From JABMQB01 sp963678235 (GTDB lineage: Bacteria > Bacteroidota > Bacteroidia > Bacteroidales > Prolixibacteraceae), in the NCBI GenBank assembly GCA_963678235.1, contig OY782766.1:806001-870000 (forward strand): a DNA stretch of 64,000 nucleotides. Reading direction: 5' to 3'. The notes under the pieces were generated by a model, which was given only the letters and a program-made list of their open reading frames with translations, was not told the origin of the DNA and made no database searches. The translations under genes were made by a program, and so were the position numbers. This document shows, piece after piece, positions 25,813 through 33,701 of the stretch. How positions within the stretch are numbered: position 1 is the stretch's first letter; the number at the start of each line of letters is the position of its first letter.

Positions 25813-25904
25813 TGCTTGTCGGATTCGAGTTCCTTGACCAAACTTTTAAAGCTAACGCGATCAAGTTTTGCAACTATCTGAGAGAATAAATTTATCTTTG
25901 ACAT
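25779..25904 (-). pseudogene. IS4-family (DUF4372-type) transposase, N-terminal relic
   Basis: On the minus strand a 41-codon frame encodes MSKINLFSQIVAKLD, FKSLVKELESDKHQKGF, the typical start of Bacteroidota IS4-type transposases. The homology ends after KGF at about 25800, exactly where the IS982-type relic on the other strand ends, so the last six residues come from foreign sequence. Only about 10 percent of a normal transposase is left. Inactive. Confidence 0.6.
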
Positions 25905-26428
25905 GTAAGAAGATATTTTTTATTGTGCAACTCAAAGATAATTTGAGATACTTAATTTTCTTCTCACATTTTTAAATCGTTTAGGACGCTATTGAAAAGA
26001 AACTAATGTTTAGAGCTATTATATTCTGAAATATTTCTTTAGAATCGCCCCAGGGGTCTGATTTTTTTTGTTTTTCATTAATTAAAACAATTCATTTTAT
26101 CTTTGCAATAGTTGACTTTACTGTTGAAAAGTTACTTAGTTGACAGATTAAATAAAATTAATAATTAAATTTTAAAATAACTGTAAATAGATCTATTTAC
26201 AGAATTAGAAATATTTGCGATATCCGTTTATGTTGTAGTTGAAATATAATAAGCATTAACATCGCATTTATTATATCCAATCCTGTTATTGATTTAATAT
26301 AGACCAACCAAATAACTTCAGTAATTATCCATAAAATAACACCATAATATTCATTTAAAAGCAAATAAGTTTACTTTTCCTATTACTTTTATCTTTTAGA
26401 AAACGGTTTATTATCTAACTTTTAGATT
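25905..26428. other. Gene-free AT-rich spacer
   Basis: No gene is seen between the insertion-sequence relics and the beta-helix lipoprotein. A small palindrome CTCAAA/TTTGAG lies at about 25931-25947. The last part must hold the promoter of the lipoprotein gene, but I cannot place it with confidence. Confidence 0.3.
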
Positions 26429-27841
26429 ATGATGCGAATAAAACCAAGCCTGTATTTATTTTGCCTTGCTTTTTCAATCCTGGTAATTGCCTGTAGTTCC
26501 GACTATTATGTTAGCAATGAGGGAAATGACCGTAACAATGGAAAATCGCCGGAGCAAGCCTGGAAAAGCTTAGGAAAGGTGAATAACGCCCGTTTAGGAG
26601 CTGGTGACACGGTGTTTTTCAGGAGAGGGGATTCCTTTTATGGGCAATTGGTGCCACAAAGCGGAAAGCAAAACAATCCTGTGGTTTACAGTGCTTATGG
26701 AGAAGGCGAAAAACCTTATCTCCACCATTCCATTCTTATCAATCAGGAACAAAACTGGGTTCAGCAAATGGATAAACTCTGGTGCACATCAAACGAACTG
26801 GAATTGGTGGAAGATGTGGGCAACCTGATTTTTAACGATGAAGAGGGGTTTGGGGTTAAATGCAAAAGCAAAGATGAACTTACAAAACAAGGCGATTTTT
26901 GGTACGATTACAATCAACAAAAGGTATGGCTATTTTCAGAAAGTAATCCTGCACTATTATATAAAAACATCCGATGCGTGATGGGAAGTACGCTTATCTG
27001 GCAGGAAGATAAAGCCTTTGTTCACTACGAAAATATCGCATTAAAATATTGCGCTGGCCATGGAATTGGCGGGAAAAACACGCATCACATTGTGGTAAAA
27101 AAATGTGATTTTTCGTACCTGGGTGGTGGCTATTTGCCGGGTTATGGCGATGGGTTTGAACGTTATGGAAATGGTGTGGAATTTTGGGGGGAAGCTGGAA
27201 ACAACCTGGTGGAAGGATGTAAGTTTTGGGAGATTTACGATGCGGCGGTGACCAATCAGAGTTCGGTGGCTGGCGATCAAACCAACATCACCTATCAAAA
27301 CAACGTGATTTGGAATTGCGAGTATTCCTTTGAATTTTTCAACTGGTTTCCGGCTTCAAAAGTGGAAAACATACGTTTTATAAACAATACCTGTGTGAAT
27401 GCCGGATATGGCTGGGGGCATGAGCAACGTCCCGATCCGTCGGGAAGGCATATTTGTATTTGGGAACTTACCGCGAATGCTTCCGGTTTCAGGATCGAAA
27501 ACAATATTTTCAGCAATGCCAAGGAATACTTGATCTACATTCCCGATGCAGACCACGATATTCAATCACAAATGCGGATGGATTACAATTGCCTGTACCA
27601 GGAGTCGGGGAAACTGGCAATTCTGGAAGTTAATGGAAAAGTGGAAATGTTTGAAAAGAAAGACTTTGCAAGATATCAGGAGTTTACATCGTTTGAACGA
27701 AACTCTGTAAATGCAAATCCTTTACTGGATGGGAATAAATTATCACGAAAATCACCCTGCATGGGCGTAGGAAATCCGGAATTTGGTATGACTAATGGTA
27801 AAGCACCCAATATCGGGGCTAATTTAAATCCTCTTCAATAA
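26429..27841 (+). CDS. Parallel beta-helix lipoprotein (polysaccharide lyase-like fold)
   Basis: 470 residues. Lipoprotein signal peptide with lipobox VIAC, then DYYVSNEGNDRNNGKSPEQAWKSL, the usual opening of right-handed beta-helix proteins. AGDTVFFRRGDSFYGQL and repeated NN-ladder strands follow (VVKKCDFSYL, FRIENNIFSNA, IRFINNTCVNAGYGW). Such proteins bind or cleave acidic polysaccharides; no catalytic residues can be assigned by eye. It ends 23 bp inside the 3' end of the oppositely oriented asnB-like gene. Its position at the far end of the exopolysaccharide locus would fit a glycan-processing role, but it is on the other strand and follows insertion-sequence relics, so it may be unrelated. 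Confidence 0.8.
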   Translation: MMRIKPSLYLFCLAFSILVIACSSDYYVSNEGNDRNNGKSPEQAWKSLGKVNNARLGAGDTVFFRRGDSFYGQLVPQSGKQNNPVVYSAYGEGEKPYLHHSILINQEQNWVQQMDKLWCTSNELELVEDVGNLIFNDEEGFGVKCKSKDELTKQGDFWYDYNQQKVWLFSESNPALLYKNIRCVMGSTLIWQEDKAFVHYENIALKYCAGHGIGGKNTHHIVVKKCDFSYLGGGYLPGYGDGFERYGNGVEFWGEAGNNLVEGCKFWEIYDAAVTNQSSVAGDQTNITYQNNVIWNCEYSFEFFNWFPASKVENIRFINNTCVNAGYGWGHEQRPDPSGRHICIWELTANASGFRIENNIFSNAKEYLIYIPDADHDIQSQMRMDYNCLYQESGKLAILEVNGKVEMFEKKDFARYQEFTSFERNSVNANPLLDGNKLSRKSPCMGVGNPEFGMTNGKAPNIGANLNPLQ

Positions 27842-29801
27842 GTGTATTTAGCGTGAAGTTATCGGCATCAAGCGGAATAGACTGCTGTATAAAAAGTTTG
27901 TTCAGCAATTGGGTCGATAGGATTCCGGCAATGGCCATTTGATCTATTTCCGACACGTTTTTTTGCGCTTTTATTTTATTGATGAGCATCGCAACTTTGT
28001 TCGGATCGAAAATGCCACTGTCGTGAATGCTTTTATCGCTCAGCATTTCACCAATAAACCCTGCTGCATTTTCATCGAAAAAACTACTGGCAATAGGAGC
28101 GCGGTAAGCTTGTTTTGAGCGTTGTCCGATTGAATCCGGGATTTTACCACGACTCAATTTCTTCAGGATAAACTTTTCGTTTAAACAATTCAGCTTAAAG
28201 CGATCGGGCAATTGCGAGCTAAATTCGATAACCCGATGATCGAGAAACGGGTAGCGGCCTTCTACTGAATTTGCCATTGCCATGCGGTCCCCTTGCGACG
28301 ATAACAAATACCCCGACATAAAAATGCTCGCTTCTAGGTACTGGGCTTTGTCCAAATCGGTCCAGCTTTCAAAATCCTCGGGAAGGGTAGGCGTGATTCC
28401 TTCAACAGGGTTGTAATTTTTTATGGATTGCCCAAATTCATCCGAAAAATAGGCTTTAATCCGTGAGGTATTGTTCCAACGCAAAAGGTGCGAATAAAGC
28501 GGGTCATTGGTTTCCTTTAACTTGTAGCCGAAAAACATTTTAAGCGCCATATTACCCGAATCTTTCATCATTGGAAGGTAGGGGTAAAGCTTGTGCAACA
28601 ATTGCGGACGGAACCTCGAATCGGGCTGGTTTGCCCAAAACTTCCGGATTTTGGCTTCCTTAAAAATATTGTAACCGGCAAACATTTCATCTGCCCCTTC
28701 GCCTGTAATTACAACCTTAATATTGCTTTCTCGGACCTTTTTGGAAAGCAAATACATGGGCGTTGGCGAAGTCCTTAAAATGGGCGATTCAGTATGGTAA
28801 ATGGTATCCGAAAAATTATTGGCTATTTCCTGTGAGGTACATTTGTAAGCTGTGTGCCTGGTTCCAAAAAACGCTGCAGCTTTCTCCTGATAGGTTGTTT
28901 CATCATAAACCTGGTCGGCAAACCCTATGGAAAAGGTATTCAGGATGTTGGGATCAAATTCTTTAATAAACGCAGTGGTTACACTTGAATCTAATCCACC
29001 ACTCAAATATGCACCCACCGGAACATCGGCACGCAACCTGAGTTTAATGGCATCGCGGAAAAGTTCGGTCAGCTCTTCCACACTTTCATCCATGGTTTTT
29101 GAGTTGACCCGGTTTTTGTTTTTATAACCTAAGCTCCAATAACGTTTTACTTCAAACGAAGAGGAGCTAATTTTCATAAAATGCCCCGGAGGAAGTTCAT
29201 AAATATTCTCAAAGGGTGTATTCGGACTTATGGAACTCCAGAAAGTAAAAATCTGGGCCATGCTCTCGTTGTTCAGCTTTCTTTCAATTTTTGGGTAGGT
29301 GAACAAGCCTTTAATTTCGGAACAATATGCGAACGAATTTTGGGTTTTCCAATAAAACAAAGGTCGTATTCCAACCCGGTCGCGGGCAAGGAAGAGGCTT
29401 TTGTTTTTTTTGTCCCAGATACTAAATGCAAACTGTCCGTTAAGCATTTGCAAGCATTTTTCGCCATACAGGGCATATAACTGAACCAAAACTTCGGTGT
29501 CGCTGTGTGTTTTTAACTTGATTCCTTTTTGGATCAAATCAACCCTCAATTCCTGATAGTTGAAAATTTCCCCATTAAAAACAATCCAGAAATTTCCCGA
29601 TTCATCGGCAAGAGGTTGTTGTCCCGACTGAATATCGATGATACTAAGCCGAACGTTGCCAATTGCCAACTGTTTATTCACATAAATACCGCTCTCATCG
29701 GGACCACGGTGCTTAATCACCGAAAGCATGTTTTTTACATTATGCTTCAACGATGGATGTTGCCCCCCAGAGTGCTCGAATATGCCTGCAATACCACACA
29801 T
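27819..29801 (-). CDS. asnB: Asparagine synthase-type glutamine amidotransferase
   Basis: 660 residues. N-terminal class-II glutaminase domain with catalytic Cys2 (MCGIAGIFEHSGG, HRGPDESG, FNGEIFNYQEL) and C-terminal synthetase domain with PP-loop SGGLDSS and GEGADEMFAGYN. It uses glutamine nitrogen and ATP to amidate a carboxylate. In polysaccharide loci, AsnB paralogues (for example WbpS-like proteins) can amidate uronic acids instead of making asparagine. Here the gene follows an acyl carrier protein by 5 bp at the end of a cell-surface modification cassette, so a carrier-bound or sugar carboxylate is a plausible substrate (inference). Its last 23 bp overlap the convergent lipoprotein gene. 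Confidence 0.93.
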   Translation of the reverse strand: MCGIAGIFEHSGGQHPSLKHNVKNMLSVIKHRGPDESGIYVNKQLAIGNVRLSIIDIQSGQQPLADESGNFWIVFNGEIFNYQELRVDLIQKGIKLKTHSDTEVLVQLYALYGEKCLQMLNGQFAFSIWDKKNKSLFLARDRVGIRPLFYWKTQNSFAYCSEIKGLFTYPKIERKLNNESMAQIFTFWSSISPNTPFENIYELPPGHFMKISSSSFEVKRYWSLGYKNKNRVNSKTMDESVEELTELFRDAIKLRLRADVPVGAYLSGGLDSSVTTAFIKEFDPNILNTFSIGFADQVYDETTYQEKAAAFFGTRHTAYKCTSQEIANNFSDTIYHTESPILRTSPTPMYLLSKKVRESNIKVVITGEGADEMFAGYNIFKEAKIRKFWANQPDSRFRPQLLHKLYPYLPMMKDSGNMALKMFFGYKLKETNDPLYSHLLRWNNTSRIKAYFSDEFGQSIKNYNPVEGITPTLPEDFESWTDLDKAQYLEASIFMSGYLLSSQGDRMAMANSVEGRYPFLDHRVIEFSSQLPDRFKLNCLNEKFILKKLSRGKIPDSIGQRSKQAYRAPIASSFFDENAAGFIGEMLSDKSIHDSGIFDPNKVAMLINKIKAQKNVSEIDQMAIAGILSTQLLNKLFIQQSIPLDADNFTLNTLIEEDLN

Positions 29802-29806
29802 AAATC

Positions 29807-30061
29807 CTATTCGCTTAGTTTGCTTTCGATAAACCTTGCCATTGCATCAATCGATTCGAAATTTGCTTCCAAGAGCTCAGAATCCTTCGGATTAATGTTA
29901 AATTCCTTCTCGATAAAAACGATTAAGGAAATAAAACCCATGGAATCGAAAATCCCCTGCTCGAAAATTAAGGTGTCGTTTTTCACCTGATCTTCAGGAG
30001 CAAAGGTGGTTTCAACAATGAATTTTCTAATGGTACTGGTAATTTCTTCTCTGCTTTTCAT
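29807..30061 (-). CDS. Acyl carrier protein (DltC-like)
   Basis: 84 residues forming one four-helix carrier domain. The phosphopantetheine attachment site is Ser40 in FDSMG, followed by FISLIVFIEKEF. The LIFEQGIFDSMG block resembles DltC and single-purpose carriers more than the fatty-acid ACP, whose motif is DSLD. It would carry an acyl or aminoacyl group activated by the AMP-forming ligase encoded in the same cassette. No phosphopantetheinyl transferase is in the window. Start is ATG before KSREEI; asnB follows after 5 bp, so the two are co-transcribed. Confidence 0.9.
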   Translation of the reverse strand: MKSREEITSTIRKFIVETTFAPEDQVKNDTLIFEQGIFDSMGFISLIVFIEKEFNINPKDSELLEANFESIDAMARFIESKLSE

Positions 30062-30108
30062 AGTACTTATACTGTTTGTTTTTGAATTATTCGTTTAAAA
30101 TATAGACC

Positions 30109-30312
30109 GAAGTTGGAAGTCTGAAGTTTGAAGTTGGAAGTTTGATTTTCATCCGGCTTCTAGCTTCAGGCTAATATTTTTATCAAGTTGATCTTGCTTA
30201 AATCACTATGGAAAAATTGTAATGTTTGCTATTCTTTTTTGACTAAAGTTTGAAGGCAGAAGGCTGAAGTTTTCTTCATATAATTTTTCCGACTTCTATC
30301 TTCTGGCTTCTG
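30109..30312. repeat. Heptameric GAAGNNN repeats forming two tandem hairpins
   Basis: Five perfect 7-bp-phased units (GAAGTTG, GAAGTCT, GAAGTTT, GAAGTTG, GAAGTTT) run from 30109 to 30143. They are followed by inverted units (GGCTTCT, AGCTTCA) at about 30154-30170. A second set repeats this layout: GAAGGCA, GAAGGCT, GAAGTTT at about 30251-30271, and inverted CTTCT units at 30291-30312. The 321-bp gap between the carrier protein and the SGNH gene is otherwise empty. This looks like a dispersed palindromic repeat element present in two copies. Confidence 0.65.
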
Positions 30313-30382
30313 ACTATATTTTCATTAAACTACACCAGATCAAGTTACTGATTATCAGCTTGTAACTACAATGTTTGTTTTG

Positions 30383-31306
30383 TTATTTTCGAACCCAAAT
30401 TTCAGCGGCCAGGCTATCCACAACATTCTGGTTACAATGGAAATAGTCGTAAAACAGATCCCTGTTTGGGCAAATGCTCTCCAGTTTGCTAAAATCATGC
30501 ACTTTCCCACATGAAGCAACGGTTTGCATAAATTGTTCCTGATGCACGCTAATTCCGTTGTTTTCGATATAATCATTCACCCATTGATAATTTGGCATCA
30601 CGATAAATTCAAGTTCAATATTATTCTCTTTGCAATAATTGCTAATTTTTTTCAATTCTGTGATGTGGCTTTCCGGATAATTGTAATCATCAAAAATTAC
30701 ATCTGCCCAAGCTTCCGAAAGGCTATCGATCTCTGCATCCGGTTTTTCAAAATATGGATCCTTGACCCAAACAGAATCGTTGCTATAGTGAAACATTAGG
30801 TTGGCATAGCTATCCCGCAAAATTTCCTTGCTAAACACGTATTCATTAGGCTTTTTGACAAACTCCATTGCTTCGTCAAACAGGTTGTACGAAAAATGCG
30901 AATTGGACAAAGCGAACGAAACCTGGTAATACACCTTTTTTAATTTGACCTTTTCGGCAGCGTACCAAAATATCTTGGTTGTAGTTTCGAAATTAGCGGC
31001 CGGCACGCAAAAATTATAGAATTCTTCATTTGTCAATTCTTCAATCAGCTCTTCACGGAAATAGAATCCCTGAGAATCGCCCACAATAATTTTATCCTTT
31101 GGGTTTCTCTTAAATTCAATCAATTTCCAAAGCATATTTGCCTTTGATTTGAATTCGTGGCTCCGGTTGGTTAATTCATATTTTGATTGGGAGTCGATTA
31201 GACTTGAAACATTAAACCAGTTGTAAGGATCTACAACGATTATCCCCAAAATATAGAGTATAATTGGAATGCTAAAATATGCCAGGTTGAGTATTAATTT
31301 TTTCAT
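30383..31306 (-). CDS. Membrane-anchored SGNH-hydrolase-like protein (DltD/AlgX-like role)
   Basis: 307 residues. One N-terminal membrane anchor (LAYFSIPIILYILGIIVV) and an extracytoplasmic domain with SGNH elements: GDSQG (nucleophile serine, about residue 78-80) and DYFH near the C-terminus (Asp/His pair). Partner proteins of MBOAT acyltransferases in alginate, cellulose and teichoic-acid modification have this architecture. It lies 26 bp after the stop of the adjacent MBOAT gene, so it probably moves the acyl group from the MBOAT to the glycan in the periplasm. It is shorter than typical DltD. Family assignment rests on motifs only. Confidence 0.75.
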   Translation of the reverse strand: MKKLILNLAYFSIPIILYILGIIVVDPYNWFNVSSLIDSQSKYELTNRSHEFKSKANMLWKLIEFKRNPKDKIIVGDSQGFYFREELIEELTNEEFYNFCVPAANFETTTKIFWYAAEKVKLKKVYYQVSFALSNSHFSYNLFDEAMEFVKKPNEYVFSKEILRDSYANLMFHYSNDSVWVKDPYFEKPDAEIDSLSEAWADVIFDDYNYPESHITELKKISNYCKENNIELEFIVMPNYQWVNDYIENNGISVHQEQFMQTVASCGKVHDFSKLESICPNRDLFYDYFHCNQNVVDSLAAEIWVRK

Positions 31307-31332
31307 TACGATTCTTTTGTCTTAAACCACCA

Positions 31333-32775
31333 TTAAAACTCCATATATACAAACGATTCAGCTTCGGCAGTGTATATAAATATTAACAATATGAGAATAT
31401 AATATCCTGCCCAACGAACCCATTTGGGCTGATTGAAAAATAGCTGTGGAATATCTTTTTTCTTTTCAGTAATAATTTCCGAGATGTAAATCAAAGCGAA
31501 AATCAACAAAGCAAATGGAAATTTACTTCCTTCAGGGAAAAATCCGTACCCTTTGAAAACAAATTCGAAACCCACAAACATGTGCTTGAAATAATACAAG
31601 GCATCGCTAAGCGATTTTGAAAAGAAAAATACGAGTGTAACACACATGTACACATAAACCGCACCCCAACTGATAATATCCACCATAAACTTAGGCAATT
31701 TAGCCCCAATTCGGGTCCTGAACCGTTTGGTATAAAACTCATAAATAATTGCAAAACCATGAAGCAGTCCCAAAACTACAAAAGTCCAGTTTGCACCATG
31801 CCAAACACCTATAATTAAGAATGTTACAAAAATCCCCAATACGGCAGCCGTATCGCCAAGTTTTCTAAATTTTACGATGAATGGATAAAATATAAAGTCG
31901 TTGCACCACGATGACAAGGAAATATGCCAACGTTTCCAGAATTCGGAAATGTTCCGGGCAAGGAAGGGACGCCTGAAGTTATCGACCAAATCGATCCCGA
32001 AAAGTTTAGCCGCCCCAAGTGCCATATCTGTGTAACCTGAGAAATCGCAATAGACATAGATAAACTGGATGATAAAAACAATCACCAAAGGCACACCCGA
32101 ATATTCATGCACATTGTTATAGGCTAGCGAAACAGGCGCATACAGCGTGTCGGCAATAACCACTTTTTTAAAGGCACCCCATAAAAACAAACGCAATCCT
32201 TCCGTAATTTTTGCCTGATCAAACTTTTTCAGGTTGTCAATTTGAGGGAAGAAATGGTTTGAACGTTCCACCGGGCCCGATAGAAACTTAGGAAAGAACA
32301 AAAGGTAGGTGGCAAATTTCGGGTAGCTCAAAATGGCTTCCTCAGCGCCCCTGTTTACCCTAATAATATATCCCAAAGCCTGGAAAGTATAGTACGATAT
32401 TCCGACCAGGGTTATGATGTTTAAATAGGGCAATTCGGCATTGATCGATAAAAATCCCGCCAGATCGTTGACATTTTTAAAAATGAAATTGATGTACTTA
32501 AAAAAGGCTAAAAAACCAATGTCGAATACAATAGCTGCCCAAAATATCCGGTTTTTTAATTTTGGTTTATAGGCATTTTTCTTCAGCAAGATACCTATGA
32601 AATAATTTATGGTTGCAAACAAAACAGAGTACAATGCAACCTGAATTGAAATAAAGGAAACGAAAACCGTACTCGCAACAAACAAAACAAGGTACCTGTA
32701 TTTTATGCCCACCATGTAATACACGATAAATGCAATGGTGAGGAATACAAAGAAATTAAAGGAAAACAATAACAT
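31333..32775 (-). CDS. MBOAT family O-acyltransferase (DltB/AlgI-like)
   Basis: 480 residues from the chosen start, about 11 membrane segments. Family motifs: FSGYTDMALGAAKLFGI, FWKRWHISLSSW, and the catalytic-histidine motif GVWHGANWTF. Such proteins pass an acyl group from a cytoplasmic donor across the membrane. The nearby carrier protein suggests a protein-bound donor, as DltB takes D-alanine from DltC. An in-frame ATG lies 54 bp upstream inside prmC; I chose the ATG before LLFSFNFFVFL because it begins the first membrane segment, as in homologues. Confidence 0.9.
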   Translation of the reverse strand: MLLFSFNFFVFLTIAFIVYYMVGIKYRYLVLFVASTVFVSFISIQVALYSVLFATINYFIGILLKKNAYKPKLKNRIFWAAIVFDIGFLAFFKYINFIFKNVNDLAGFLSINAELPYLNIITLVGISYYTFQALGYIIRVNRGAEEAILSYPKFATYLLFFPKFLSGPVERSNHFFPQIDNLKKFDQAKITEGLRLFLWGAFKKVVIADTLYAPVSLAYNNVHEYSGVPLVIVFIIQFIYVYCDFSGYTDMALGAAKLFGIDLVDNFRRPFLARNISEFWKRWHISLSSWCNDFIFYPFIVKFRKLGDTAAVLGIFVTFLIIGVWHGANWTFVVLGLLHGFAIIYEFYTKRFRTRIGAKLPKFMVDIISWGAVYVYMCVTLVFFFSKSLSDALYYFKHMFVGFEFVFKGYGFFPEGSKFPFALLIFALIYISEIITEKKKDIPQLFFNQPKWVRWAGYYILILLIFIYTAEAESFVYMEF

Positions 32776-32807
32776 GGAATAAGAATTAAATTCTTTACGG
32801 TATAAAC

Positions 32808-33701
32808 TTATTTCTGAACGGCAATACACCTAATGTTGCCCTTGTTATCTTTAACGGGCATGATGGATGTAAACTTTTGTGTTTTGTAGCAACGCTGTAA
32901 AACGAATTCACCTTGTCCTAAACCAACTTCAAACACAAGCCAGCCGCCTTCGCGCAAAAATCGTGGTGCTTCAGCAATAAGTTCCTGAATAATTTTAAAT
33001 CCCAATGCACCACCATCGAATGCCAGTGCGGGTTCATTTTCCGATATTTCCCTGTTCATTTGTTTTACCTTCGCCGATGAAATATACGGGGGGTTACAAA
33101 TAATCATATCGGTATTTTTCAAATATTCGTCCGATTCAAATGGGACAAACATATCGCCCTGAACAAATTTTACGCGATCTGTTAATTCCAGAAACTCGGC
33201 ATTTTCATTTGCCAGGTCAATTGCTTCCTGCGAAATATCCGATGCAACAGCCTGAACCCGAGAGTTGTGCTTTGCCATTGCCAATCCTAAATTGCCACAT
33301 CCACAACATATATCGATTACTTTAATTGGATCTTTGCTGTACGAATTTTGTGACAATTGTAGGGCTGTGTTACCCAAAACTTCAGTCTCTTTACGTGGTA
33401 TCAATGCTCGGCTATCCACCATAAACTCGATCCCCATAAAACTTTGCCGTCCGGTTAAATGTGCCAAAGGAATTTTGTTTAAACGTTGGCTAACCAAATC
33501 GTTCAACTTTTCAACCTGTCCGTTTATGAGTTCAGGAAGTTCGTCTTCAGCAGCTTTTTCAGCCGAAGCATTAATGCCGCAGGCTTTTAACCACAACGCC
33601 TTTATGGTTGTTTCAGGTGTTTCTTCGGGCTTATCAATCAGAATGGTAAGTTCCTTTTGAAACCTGTCGGTAAGTTCTTCAAAAAATATGGAATTATTCA
33701 T
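32808..33701 (-). CDS. prmC: PrmC/HemK-family N5-glutamine methyltransferase
   Basis: 297 residues. N-terminal helical domain, then a class-I SAM methyltransferase fold with VIDICCGCGNLGLA (SAM site) and NPPYIS, the substrate-glutamine motif of PrmC. Orthologues methylate the GGQ glutamine of release factors. The IPRKETEVL block before the SAM site is also PrmC-like (IPRPETE). It overlaps the ligase gene by 8 bp and lies in a surface-modification cassette, so it may be a recruited paralogue acting on a small carboxamide. In many genomes, however, prmC simply sits in odd places. Confidence 0.75.
   Translation of the reverse strand: MNNSIFFEELTDRFQKELTILIDKPEETPETTIKALWLKACGINASAEKAAEDELPELINGQVEKLNDLVSQRLNKIPLAHLTGRQSFMGIEFMVDSRALIPRKETEVLGNTALQLSQNSYSKDPIKVIDICCGCGNLGLAMAKHNSRVQAVASDISQEAIDLANENAEFLELTDRVKFVQGDMFVPFESDEYLKNTDMIICNPPYISSAKVKQMNREISENEPALAFDGGALGFKIIQELIAEAPRFLREGGWLVFEVGLGQGEFVLQRCYKTQKFTSIMPVKDNKGNIRCIAVQK

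Noticed and set aside
25549..25967. GTGAGAAG/CTTCTCAC pair as terminal inverted repeats of a small element
   Set aside because: The match is only 8 bp and the enclosed sequence is made of two different transposase relics in opposite orientation, so a single element with these ends is unlikely.
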